Source of the DNA: Deltaproteobacteria bacterium
GTDB taxonomy: Bacteria > Myxococcota > Kuafuiibacteriia > Kuafuiibacteriales > Kuafuiibacteriaceae
Assembly (NCBI GenBank): GCA_011526105.1
Contig: WYAZ01000187.1
Span: 1 to 52,607, forward strand
DNA length: 52,607 bases
Direction: 5' to 3'
Shown: positions 7,288 through 16,600 of the stretch, one piece after another
Numbering within the stretch: position 1 is the first letter of the stretch
How the letters are laid out: each line of letters starts with the position of its first letter
Position numbers and translations under genes: made by a program
The notes under the pieces: generated by a model
Told to the model about the DNA's origin: nothing
The model's database searches: none
Seen by the model: the letters and a program-made list of their open reading frames with translations, nothing else

Positions 7288-9374
7288 TTGATGGGGGAGC
7301 CCGGCTTTGCGGCGTCGGACACGGTGAGGAGCTGAATGTCGGCCCCGCCGGGACCGGCGGCGAGCACCATGCCCTCACTCAGGCCAAAGCGCATCTTGCG
7401 CGGGGCGAGGTTCGCCACCACCGCCACGCGCTTTCCGATCACCTCCTCCGGAGCGTACGCGGCGCGAATGCCCGCGAAGATCGTACGGGGTGCGGCCTCC
7501 CCGAGGTCGACGGTGAGCTTCAAGAGCTTGTCAGCGCCTTCGACGAGTTCTGCGTTCTTCACGAGGCCCACCTTGAGCGCGACCTTGCTGAACTCGTCGA
7601 TGCTGATGATGCCTTCGTTCGGCGGCGCTTCCACTTTGGACTCCTTCTTGGGCGCGGGCTTCTCGGCCGGCGCCTTCTTGGCCTTCTCGGGTGCCTTTTC
7701 TGTCCTGTCGCCGGATTCGGCGGGTTTCGAGGCCTCGATGATCGCCTCGACCTGCTTCAGCGTGATGCGGTCGATGATGCGCTCCGGCTCGCCGATCTCC
7801 CTTTCCTGTAGGTCCCAGAGGGTGGCCTCGCTGATGAGCTTGGGAGCACCATCCAGGCCGAGGATCCCGTAGATGCGAAGTGCGATGCTCGGCACCACCG
7901 GCGCGATGATCGCGGTCGCGGCGCGTGCGAGGTTCAAGCACAAGGTGACGGTGGCCAGCGTGCCCGCAGGATCAGACTCGGCGGTCTTCCAAGGCATCGC
8001 GTCTTGGAAGATCTTGTTGCCGCGATCACCGATCTCCACCGCACACCGTACCGCGGTCTGTAGATCGAAGTTGCGATAAGCAGCCTCGGCTTCTTTGGTC
8101 TTCTCCGCCACGAACGTGCGCTCGGCCTCCGTCTCTACCCCGGCCGGGAGCTTTCCGTAGCGGCCGCCGAGCCGGGTCTTTATGAACGAAGCGCTGCGCG
8201 AGACCAGGTTCGCGAGGTTGTTCACGAGCTCCGCGTTCACCTTGTTGACGAAGTCACCGAGCGCGAGATCGATGTCGTCCGGACGCGGTCCGATCTTGGA
8301 GGCGTAGTAGTAGCGCAGATACGATGGATCGAGGTGATCGCGGAAGGTCTTCGCGTTCACGAAGGTGCCGCGAGACTTCGACATCTTCTCGCCGTTCACC
8401 TGCAGCATCCCATGGACGTGCACACGCGAGGGGAGGGTGAGCTCGGCCGCCTTCAGCATCGCGGGCCAGAACAGCGTGTGGAAGTACACGATGTCTTTGC
8501 CGATGACGTGTTCGATGCGCGCGCCGTCTCTTCGCCAGTAGAGGTTCACCCGGTCGAGATCGCCGATCTTCTTGGCCCAGTTCTCGGTCGCGCTGATGTA
8601 GCCCACCGGGGCGTCGAGCCAGACATAGAAGTACTTGCCCGGACGGTCAGGGATCTCGAAGCCAAAGTACGGCGCGTCGCGCGAGATGCACCACTCGCGC
8701 AAGCCATCCTTCAGCCAGGTGTCCACGAAGGCGCGGATCTCGGTGGGCATCCGCCCGTCGGCGCGCACCCAGGGCTCGAGGAACGACGCGAAGCGCGAAA
8801 GATCCACGAAGAGATGGGTGGATGAACGAATGACCGGCTTGGTGCCGCTGACGACGCTGTACGGGTCGACCAGGTCGGTGGGCTGATAGGTGCGCTTACA
8901 GCTCTCGCAAACATCTCCGTATTGATCGGTGGTCTTGCAGAACGGGCACGTGCCCTTGACGAAGCGGTCCGGCAAGAAGCGCTTCTCTTGTTCGTCGTAG
9001 AACATCTCGAGGGGCTTCTCGGTGAGGTGGCCCCCGGCTTTGAGACGCTCGTAGATCTCGAAGGCCCACTTTTTGTTCTCCTCCGAATTTGTGGAGTCGA
9101 AGTGATCGAACGCGATCTCGAAGCTCTCGAAGTCCGCGACGTGCTCCTTCGCGAAGCGGGCCACGAAGTCTTCGGGCTTCACGCCGGCCTTTTGCGCGTT
9201 CACCTCGATGGGTGTGCCGTGGGTGTCGTCGGCGCAGATGTAGTAGGCTTCTTCACCGCACATGTTGAGGCCACGCACGTAGACATCCGTCATGATGTAC
9301 TCGACGAGGTGCCCGATGTGGATGCTGCCGTTGGCGTAGGGGAGAGCGGCGGTGACGAGGATGGGTTTCTTCAT
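7284..9374 (-). CDS. metG: Methionine--tRNA ligase
   Basis: A 696-residue class I aminoacyl-tRNA synthetase that charges tRNA-Met in the cytoplasm. The Rossmann-fold HIGH motif is at residues 19-22 (GSIHIGH) and KMSKS at 330-334 (NGEKMSKSRG). A zinc knuckle has C143, C146, C156 and C159 (CPFC...CESC), placing it in the E. coli-like long class. Residues about 540-590 form a Lys/Glu/Ala/Pro-rich linker. From about 590 to the end there is an EMAPII/Trbp111-like tRNA-binding module ('VGLVKNAELVEGADKLLKL' and onward), which acts as a dimerisation and tRNA-binding domain. It lies 7 bases downstream of holB and overlaps the next gene, so it sits in the middle of a three-gene operon. Confidence 0.97.
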   Translation of the reverse strand: MKKPILVTAALPYANGSIHIGHLVEYIMTDVYVRGLNMCGEEAYYICADDTHGTPIEVNAQKAGVKPEDFVARFAKEHVADFESFEIAFDHFDSTNSEENKKWAFEIYERLKAGGHLTEKPLEMFYDEQEKRFLPDRFVKGTCPFCKTTDQYGDVCESCKRTYQPTDLVDPYSVVSGTKPVIRSSTHLFVDLSRFASFLEPWVRADGRMPTEIRAFVDTWLKDGLREWCISRDAPYFGFEIPDRPGKYFYVWLDAPVGYISATENWAKKIGDLDRVNLYWRRDGARIEHVIGKDIVYFHTLFWPAMLKAAELTLPSRVHVHGMLQVNGEKMSKSRGTFVNAKTFRDHLDPSYLRYYYASKIGPRPDDIDLALGDFVNKVNAELVNNLANLVSRSASFIKTRLGGRYGKLPAGVETEAERTFVAEKTKEAEAAYRNFDLQTAVRCAVEIGDRGNKIFQDAMPWKTAESDPAGTLATVTLCLNLARAATAIIAPVVPSIALRIYGILGLDGAPKLISEATLWDLQEREIGEPERIIDRITLKQVEAIIEASKPAESGDRTEKAPEKAKKAPAEKPAPKKESKVEAPPNEGIISIDEFSKVALKVGLVKNAELVEGADKLLKLTVDLGEAAPRTIFAGIRAAYAPEEVIGKRVAVVANLAPRKMRFGLSEGMVLAAGPGGADIQLLTVSDAAKPGSPIK

Positions 9375-9381
9375 GAGCGTT

Positions 9382-10422
9382 TCAAACGAGCCTAGGGATC
9401 TGAGTGCTGCTCGGCTGGCCGGCGAGGGCGAGACAGAGCTGCTCGGTGATGAGGAGGTTGTTCAAGTTCTGAGGCAGCGCCACGAGGGCGCGGGTGATCT
9501 CGAGCGCGCGCGCGCGCCGCAGGACCTCGGTGAGTCCGCGGGTCTCCGCGAGCTTGACGAGGTCAGGCTCGCGGTCGGTGTTGGCGATTTCACTCTGAGC
9601 GCCCGACGCCAAGAGGATTTGATCACGCAGCCACACCGAGAGAAGGTCCAGGCGCGCCGCGAGCTGCTTGTTGTCGTCCGTGAGTTGCTGGGCGCACTTC
9701 AAAGCCTCGGCCACACTCGCGGCCGGACCGGGCTCGAGCCTCAGGTCCACGTCCGCCACCTGATTGCGCGCCTCGATGAGCGCCGGCACGTCGGTCTCGA
9801 GGGCACGACCGGGGGCACCTTGAGAGAGCGCGGCCACCAGTCGAGCTTCGAGCTCGGGCAAGCCTTTGGTGCGCACGAGGATCTCGGTCATGCCTTGAGT
9901 GGAGACCGGCCGAAAAGGGATCTCTTGGCAGCGAGAACGCACGGTGAGGAGTAGTGAACGTGGGCGGCTGCTCGTGAGGATCAGGTGCGTGTGACCCGGC
10001 GGCTCCTCGAGGGTCTTGAGCAGCGCGTTCTGCGCGTTGGGGTTCATTCGGTCCGCGTCACGGATGATCAGCACCTTGGCGCCACGCTCCACCGTGCGCA
10101 CGTGCAAGGCCGCGATCGCATCACGCACCGCGTCGATCTTGAGCATACGGTCTTCGGTGTCGAGCACGTGCAGGTCGGCGTGGTTCGAGCCGGCCACCTT
10201 GATGCAGGCGTTGCATTCTCCGCAGGCCGCACCCGGATCCTTGGGCAGCGGTGCCCTCTGGCAGAGGATCCGCTGCGCAAGTACCCGGGCGGCGTGAAAC
10301 TTTCCCACCCCGTCCGGTCCGGCGAACAGGAGCGCGTGGTGCAGGCGGTCGGCGCCGAGTGCCCCCGAAAGATGCTCGGCCGCGGCAGACTGGCCGGCGA
10401 GTTGGTCGATCGCGACGCGCAA
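9382..10422 (-). CDS. holB: DNA polymerase III subunit delta'
   Basis: A 346-residue clamp-loader AAA+ protein. The P-loop is at residues 35-42 (GPDGVGKF), followed by a zinc-module Cys set C54, C67, C70 and C73 (CGECNAC). Then come 'VLIIRDADRMNPNAQNALLKTLEEPP' (shown here only in part as the Walker-B-like and box VI region) and a sensor-1 SRC motif (RSRCQEIPF). The P-loop ends in F where ATP-hydrolysing loaders have S/T, in keeping with delta' being a non-hydrolysing stator. The only start codon between the upstream in-frame stop and the conserved N-terminus is TTG at 10422, so an unusual start is likely. No clear ribosome-binding site precedes it. It heads the holB-metG-HEAT operon. Confidence 0.93.
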   Translation of the reverse strand: MRVAIDQLAGQSAAAEHLSGALGADRLHHALLFAGPDGVGKFHAARVLAQRILCQRAPLPKDPGAACGECNACIKVAGSNHADLHVLDTEDRMLKIDAVRDAIAALHVRTVERGAKVLIIRDADRMNPNAQNALLKTLEEPPGHTHLILTSSRPRSLLLTVRSRCQEIPFRPVSTQGMTEILVRTKGLPELEARLVAALSQGAPGRALETDVPALIEARNQVADVDLRLEPGPAASVAEALKCAQQLTDDNKQLAARLDLLSVWLRDQILLASGAQSEIANTDREPDLVKLAETRGLTEVLRRARALEITRALVALPQNLNNLLITEQLCLALAGQPSSTQIPRLV

Positions 10423-10550
10423 GGCTCGTGAAGCTAGTGAGGGCGCGGGCTTGGGTCAACCGCTCCGCACCGGCACCAGAGGTCGCCCATCCCGCTGGAA
10501 ATCAGGGACAATTAAGCTCGGCCCCCATGGGCGCGTGCTAGCTCTGGGGC

Positions 10551-11627
10551 ATGAGACGTGGATTGCGACCGATCGTCCTGACCGGGCTCTTGGCGGCGCT
10601 CGGCCCGGCCTGCGCGCTCGAGCCGACGGGGCTCGTGGGAACCGACACACCTAAGGGTCTCGTGTGTCCGTCGGGGTCGGGGCTCGAGGCGCAGAGCTTT
10701 GATGGCCTCGGCCTGGGTTTGAGCCGCAATGGGCGCTTCTTCGCGCGGTACATGCGGCCTGGGCGTGTCGTGCTCGTGGATCGATGCGACGGACGAGAGG
10801 ATGTGCTGCCGACCGACCTCCTCACCCCGGTGAGCATCAGCGAAGATGGGGAGTGGGTGGGGCTCATGTACCAGACGAGCGAAGGGCACGTTCGGGTGGG
10901 TATCTTCAGTCGCGACGGGATCGAGGTCGCGTCAGCGCCCTCCTCGGTCTCGCCGGGCTGGCGGTTGAGCGCCGACGGTTCGACGCTCGCGCACCTTGCG
11001 CTCTGCAACGATGGGTTTGCTCTCTGCCCGGCCGTACTCCGAGCTGGCTCGCCGTCGCTGACATCCGATCCACCCTCAGGGGGTTTGGTCCACGGTCTCG
11101 TTAGCGTGGCGACGGCTGATCGGGTTCTGTTCGTCACTATCGACGGGATATGGTCATGGGAACCTTCGAGCTCACCTCGGATCATCGCCCCGCTCACGAA
11201 CTCTTTCGTGGGGCTCTTCATCAGCGGTGAAGGTTCGGACGCCCTCGTGGCCCTGCAACGCCAAGTCGAGCCCTTCGACTTGGTTCTTCGCCCCCTCGAT
11301 CTCGAAACGGGAACGCTCGGCGAACCAGTGCCCGGCCTCACACACTATCCTCACCACGTTCGGGTCGATGATTCCCTGCGCTTCGTGCAGGGCCTCGTCG
11401 ACGACGGCTCGACGGGCCGCGCTCGCGCCATGGTTCTCGACCGCCAGAAGGGAGAAAGTCTCGACCTGTCCGAGGCTGCATCCTTGCCCGACGGACACCA
11501 TGTCTCGACTTCAGTTCTCAGCGGCGACGGCGCCTGGATCGCGCTCGGCATCTTCGTGCCCTCGCAAGACAGCAACTGGGGGCAACGGATCCAGCTCATC
11601 CCGAACCCCTTCTTTGCTGCGCGCTAA
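10551..11627 (+). CDS. Secreted, probably beta-propeller, hypothetical lipoprotein
   Basis: A 358-residue protein with an N-terminal Arg-rich, hydrophobic signal ending in a Cys at about residue 21 (LGPAC), an imperfect lipobox. The body is rich in beta strands with motifs of WD40/TolB-type propellers, such as 'VSISEDGEWVGLMYQTSEG', 'WRLSADGSTLAHLALC' and 'SVLSGDGAWIALGIF' at fairly regular spacing. No catalytic residues are recognisable. It is transcribed away from holB; the 128-base divergent region between them should hold both promoters. The closest description is a TolB-like propeller lipoprotein of unknown role. Confidence 0.75.
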   Translation: MRRGLRPIVLTGLLAALGPACALEPTGLVGTDTPKGLVCPSGSGLEAQSFDGLGLGLSRNGRFFARYMRPGRVVLVDRCDGREDVLPTDLLTPVSISEDGEWVGLMYQTSEGHVRVGIFSRDGIEVASAPSSVSPGWRLSADGSTLAHLALCNDGFALCPAVLRAGSPSLTSDPPSGGLVHGLVSVATADRVLFVTIDGIWSWEPSSSPRIIAPLTNSFVGLFISGEGSDALVALQRQVEPFDLVLRPLDLETGTLGEPVPGLTHYPHHVRVDDSLRFVQGLVDDGSTGRARAMVLDRQKGESLDLSEAASLPDGHHVSTSVLSGDGAWIALGIFVPSQDSNWGQRIQLIPNPFFAAR

Positions 11628-11666
11628 CCTCTTCGCCTCGCTGCGTGCTTACCGCGTGCCGCTCGC

Positions 11667-11966
11667 TCAGGTGCGCAGCTTTCCGGAGCGCTCCTTCGCT
11701 CGCCTCTTCTCGAGACGCTTGTCGATCTTTCCCTTCTTCACGAGCTTGGTGAGACTGCGCAGGGTCTTCTTGCCCTTCATCCGACCGAACCACTCGACGC
11801 CTTCGCCGCACCGCCGTCCCACGACCGGGCCCTTGCAGATCTCCTGACATCGAACCTCGACGATCTCGAGCGGGAGGTCGTTGGCCAGCTCGATCAGCGC
11901 GGAGTATCTCTTCGTGCGCTCCCGGCAGTCTTTGCCGGTGCACAGATACAAGCTGGGCTTGGACAT
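11667..11966 (-). CDS. (2Fe-2S) thioredoxin-like ferredoxin
   Basis: A 99-residue protein with the Cys pattern of the thioredoxin-fold [2Fe-2S] ferredoxins and NuoE: C9-x4-C14 near the N-terminus and C40-x3-C44 later (LYLCTGKDC ... CQEICKG). It would bind one [2Fe-2S] cluster and carry electrons in the cytoplasm. The C-terminal 35 residues are strongly basic (KLVKKGKIDKRLEKRRAKER), unusual for a ferredoxin and possibly a nucleic-acid or membrane contact. I chose the ATG at 11966 because it opens directly on the conserved strand; the frame extends upstream without similarity. It is a single gene between two plus-strand lipoprotein genes. Confidence 0.87.
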   Translation of the reverse strand: MSKPSLYLCTGKDCRERTKRYSALIELANDLPLEIVEVRCQEICKGPVVGRRCGEGVEWFGRMKGKKTLRSLTKLVKKGKIDKRLEKRRAKERSGKLRT

Positions 11967-12150
11967 CGACGACGGATACCACGCGGGCGACCAAGGTCCG
12001 AGATCCCAGGCGCCTCTGGCGATCCAGCCCAAGCCGCTGGGTGCATGACCGCCCTCACAACGATCGGAGGGCTGGACGAGGTTCTCGCGCGGCCCTAGTC
12101 TCCCTCCAGGGAAGTCGGCTTCGAATGCCGGACTTGGAAGGGGATCGGTC

Positions 12151-13566
12151 ATGAAGTCGCGGCTCGTTCTCTCAGCCTTGCTCGTGCTCCTCGCATCCTG
12201 TGGTTCAGAGATCACACCTCCATCCGAGATGGAATGCGCTGCGACGACCGGCGCGGGGACCTCACATCAAGGCGAGATCTCGGCCGACGAGACCTGGACC
12301 GCCGCCGCGAGTCCCCACGTGATCACCTTCGATCTGAGCATCCGAGGGGCCACACTCACGATCGAACCTTGCGCGGAGGTGCGCATCCAACCCGGCTACG
12401 CGATCAGCATCGGCGGGACCGCCGGCGCAGCCCCAGCGGCCTTGGTCGCTCGTGGCGAGGTGATTCAGAACGCCGACGGCAGCTCGACCATACGACCGAT
12501 CACTTTTGTCCCCGACATGGCGGGCACGCACTGGGGCTCGATCCGGGCGCTCCCGACCGGGTTCATCGACCTCGAGCACGTTCGCTCGAGCGGCGGCGGG
12601 GCGCAGGCCACCGCGCAGAACTTCGGTGGTACCGTCGTCGTGCTCGGCGGCGGCGGGCCGGCGCTAAACCGGATGCTCCGAACGGTCGATGTCACGATCG
12701 AAGACTCCGGCGGTCTGGGCGTGAACCTCCAGAACTTTGGTGCGTTCACGGAGGACTCGGCCAACCTCACTATCCGTGGCTCGGGGCAGGAACCGTCGTC
12801 GAGCAGCATCTCGAGCAAGCAGCCGATCCTCGTGGCGCCGCCCGCGGTTCAAAGCCTGCCGACCGGGGTCTACACCGGAAATGCCGTCGACGAGATCTTC
12901 GTGTTCAACCAGTCGAGGGTCGAGATGGATGAGGCTTTTCGGAACCGGGGGGTGCCATATCGCTTTGACACCGGCTTCGCGATGAGCCCGCTCGCGTCTG
13001 CGGCGGACGGTGGCCTCATCACTTGGACGATCGAGGCCGGGGTTCGGATGGAACTCCTCGAGACGCCGGGGAATGTCTGGGCGATCACGCTCGGTACGTC
13101 CAACGGCACCGCACCCGAGAACTTGTGGCCGGTGCGCGTGATCGCACAGGGCACCGTCGCGGAGCCGATCGTCTTCACCTCCGCTGCCAGCGCGCCGGCC
13201 GCCGGAGACTGGGGCGGTATCGAGTGGGCCGCTGGGCCCCAGGCCGGCAATATCTTGCGCAACGTGCGCATCGAGTACGCGGGCGGTGATTCAGGCACGT
13301 CGGGCTTCGGCTGCGGACCGGCGGACAACGACGCGGCCTTGATCATTCGAAACTGGCGCCCGACTGAGGCCTTCGTCACCGAGCTGACGATCTCAGACTC
13401 GGCGAGCGGGGGCATCGTCTCCGGCTGGACGAGCGATGAGGACGGACCGAATTTAACGGAAGGCAACACCTTCACCAACATCGGGAATGGCTGCGAAGTC
13501 TCCCGCTGGGCGAGCCAGACGGCGCCTGCCTGTCCGGGAAATGACGACATCCCCGACTGCCTATGA
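12151..13566 (+). CDS. Hypothetical beta-helix-like lipoprotein
   Basis: A 471-residue lipoprotein: the signal peptide runs to an LASC lipobox with C17. A good GGAAGGGGAT ribosome-binding site precedes the ATG. The mature part is Gly/Thr/Ala-rich with repeated short strands ('ATLTIEPCAEVRIQPGYAI', 'GDWGGIEWAAGPQAGNILRN') of the type seen in right-handed beta-helix proteins of myxobacteria. Two halves each begin with a 'TWTIEAG'/'VITFDLSIRG' strand and a 'AEVRI...IGG' or 'VRMEL' turn, suggesting an internal duplication. Paired Cys near the C-terminus could form disulfides. It is probably a surface lipoprotein with no enzyme motif, and lies 91 bases before the large mosaic lipoprotein. Confidence 0.8.
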   Translation: MKSRLVLSALLVLLASCGSEITPPSEMECAATTGAGTSHQGEISADETWTAAASPHVITFDLSIRGATLTIEPCAEVRIQPGYAISIGGTAGAAPAALVARGEVIQNADGSSTIRPITFVPDMAGTHWGSIRALPTGFIDLEHVRSSGGGAQATAQNFGGTVVVLGGGGPALNRMLRTVDVTIEDSGGLGVNLQNFGAFTEDSANLTIRGSGQEPSSSSISSKQPILVAPPAVQSLPTGVYTGNAVDEIFVFNQSRVEMDEAFRNRGVPYRFDTGFAMSPLASAADGGLITWTIEAGVRMELLETPGNVWAITLGTSNGTAPENLWPVRVIAQGTVAEPIVFTSAASAPAAGDWGGIEWAAGPQAGNILRNVRIEYAGGDSGTSGFGCGPADNDAALIIRNWRPTEAFVTELTISDSASGGIVSGWTSDEDGPNLTEGNTFTNIGNGCEVSRWASQTAPACPGNDDIPDCL

Positions 13567-13656
13567 TCTCTGCGCGCAGGTCGGCCATCGGGGGCCAGCC
13601 CGGGGCATTGACTCGACCCCTCCCCGTAGTGGACACGGAACTTCATCAGGTTCCCC

Positions 13657-16600
13657 ATGAAGACTCTCTCAAGGCTCGCTCTGATCACCTCCGCCTCGTT
13701 CGTCTTTGCCTGCGGCACCGACCCGGACGAACAGCTCTGTCCGGCCGGTACGACGCTGGTCGGTGAAGCCTGCGTTCCGATCGCGGACGGCGGCACCTTG
13801 GACGCCGGACGACCGGACGCCGCCACGGACGCTGGCGTCGTGGCCGATGCAGGCTTCGATGGCGCGACCCTCTCCACCTCGCGCCTCGACTTTGGTCGCG
13901 TGGTCGTCGCAGGCCAGCAGAGCCTCGAGGTCGTCGTCACGAATCAAGGGGTGGAGGCGACGCGGATCCGCGTGGGCACCATCTCCGGCCTCGGCGGCGC
14001 CGACTTCGCGTTTGTGGCTTCGGTTCCGGTCGGCCCGAGCGGCCTCACCTTGGATCCCGGCGCGAGCGTGAGCTTCGCCTTCCGCTTCCAGCCGAGCGCC
14101 GAGGGCGAGCGTACCGCAGCGCTGGTGTTCGAACTCTGCGACGGTGGCTGTGAGGCCACGCTAGAGATCCTCGGCGAGGGTCTGCTCGACGCCATCACTT
14201 GCAGCCCCACCGCACTCGACTTCGGCACGGTGAATCCGGAGGCCTGCCGCTCCGAGTCGGTGCTTTGCACCAACGGATCGGATTACGACGCCGACCTGGG
14301 AAGCGCAGAGCTCCGCACGGGAAGCTCGACCGCTTTCTCTGTAGGTCCGTCCTCGATCTTTCCGAGCACCCTGGCGGCGAGTGCCTCCGAGATGATCGAG
14401 GTGTTCTACTGCCCGACCGCGATCGGGAGCGACCAAGGCACGCTCGACCTCTCGGTCGTTCATCCCAACGTGCAGCGCGGCGACATCGCGGTCGCGCTCT
14501 CCGGCGCCGCGGGCGGTCCAGACATCACCTGTTCCCCCACCGACATCGACTTCGGTGGCACCGAGCTCGGTGCGAGCCGCAGCCGCACGGTTGTGTGCGC
14601 GAACCGAGGCAGCGAAGGTCTGACGATCAGCAGCTTTGCCTTTGCGACGGGGAGCTCTGCGGACTTCACCCTGACCGCGACCAGCAGCGGCGTCGTTACA
14701 CCCGGTTCATCCGCCAGCTTCACGATTCGCTATGCCCCCAGCGCCGTAGGTGCGGTGACTGGCAGCTTCGACATCACGAGCGACGATCGCGACACTCCGG
14801 TCACGAACGTGTCGCTCGCCGGAGAAGGGATGGCGGCCAACGGGTGTGCCCTCAGCCTCTCCAGCCCCATGGTCGACTTCGGCGGCGTCGCTCTGGGTGT
14901 CACTGTCGAGGCTGGTCTCACACTGACGAGCACCGGCACCGGTGCCTGCACGGTCGACGTGGTGGGCCTCGGGGCCGGGAGCGGCCCGAGCTTTGCCCTG
15001 GCGAGCCCCAGCGGTCCCAGCGCGCTCGCTCCCGGGCAGAGCCTGACGGTCCTCGTTCAGTTCAGCCCGACTGCGGAGCAGAGCTATACCGGCACCCTCG
15101 AACTCGAGACCTCGGATCTCAACCAAGACTATCCGCTCGTGGTGCTGCTGAATGGCGCCGGTCTGGGCGCATCTTACCCGCTGACGGTCCGTCCGAGTTC
15201 GATCGACTTCGGCGCAACCCAGGTTGCGTGTACAAACCCGGCCGAGCAGACGCTACGTGTGACCAACACCGGGGCGCCCGTCGTCCTGAGTGCGTCGATC
15301 GATGCGTCGGGGGTCGGTGTCTTCACCGTCGATGACCAGGCGGTGACCTCGCTGGCGCTCGGAACCAACGCGTCGGCCGACCTTCGGCTCGGTTTCATCC
15401 CCCCGGCCCCAGGCGCATTCACGTCGCGACTCATCCTCTCTGCAAACGGTCTGGTGCCGCTATCGGTTCCGCTGTCGGGGTCCGCCGAAGTGAGCCCGCT
15501 CAACGTCGACACGTTCACGACCGGCAACGCGCAGGTCGTGGACCTGCTGCTGGTCGTCGATGACTCCTGCTCGATGCAGGAGGAGCAGCAGAGCCTCGCA
15601 CAGACCGCTTCGATCCTCATCAACGCCGCGGATGGCTTCGGGGCCGACTACCGCATCGCGGTCACCACCACCGACCCCGGCGACAATCCGGGTGCGCCCG
15701 CCGCGGGCACCCTTCGCGGGAATCCTCGCGTCATCGAACCGCAGTCGCCCACGCGCATCGCGGACCTCGCGGCCGCGATCAACGTCGGCATCAACGGCTC
15801 GCCCGATGAACAAGGGCTCTTCGCCGCCGCCCAAGCGGTGAACGACCCGGTCTTGCTCTCGGGCCCCAACGCCGGATTCCTCCGGCCCAACGCGGAGCTC
15901 GTTGTCCTCATCCTCTCCGACGAACCGGACTTCAGCCCGCTCGCGGTCCAGACCTACGTCGATCAACTTCGAAACCGGCCCATCGGCCTGCCGAACGCCC
16001 TCCGTATCTACACGATCTCGGGCGGGCTCGTCGGGTGCACGGGGCCCGGCGGCAGCGCGGGTCCCGGCCTGCGATACGTCGAAGCCGCGATCATGACCGG
16101 TGGCTTCGATCGCTCCATCTGCGACGCAAACTACGCCACCACGGTAGGCGAGATCGCGGCCCTCACCTTCGATCCCCCAAATCGCCGTTTCACCCTCGGG
16201 GCCGCTCCTGCGCCCGGTTCGGTCGAGGTCTTCGTCGACGGCGTGATGGTCCCGGCGAGAACCGGGACAGTGACCGCGTGGGGCGTCGACTACCTCGGGC
16301 GGACTCTCGTCTTCGCGCTCGACGCCATCCCCTCGCCGCAGTCCACCGTGCGCGTGGAGTACGAACCATTCTGTATCCCGTCGACATGCGGCGATAGCGC
16401 GGTGCAGGCTGGCGAGCAGTGTGACGACGGAGATGCGGATGAGACCAACGCCTGCTTGTCCACGTGCCGCAACGCAGTGTGTGGCGACGGCGCCGTCCTC
16501 GCCGGCTCGACCGAGCAGTGTGACGACTTCAACACCATCGGTGGTGACGGCTGCAACGAGCTCTGTATCGTGGAGGGCTGCGGCAATGGCATCATTGAGG

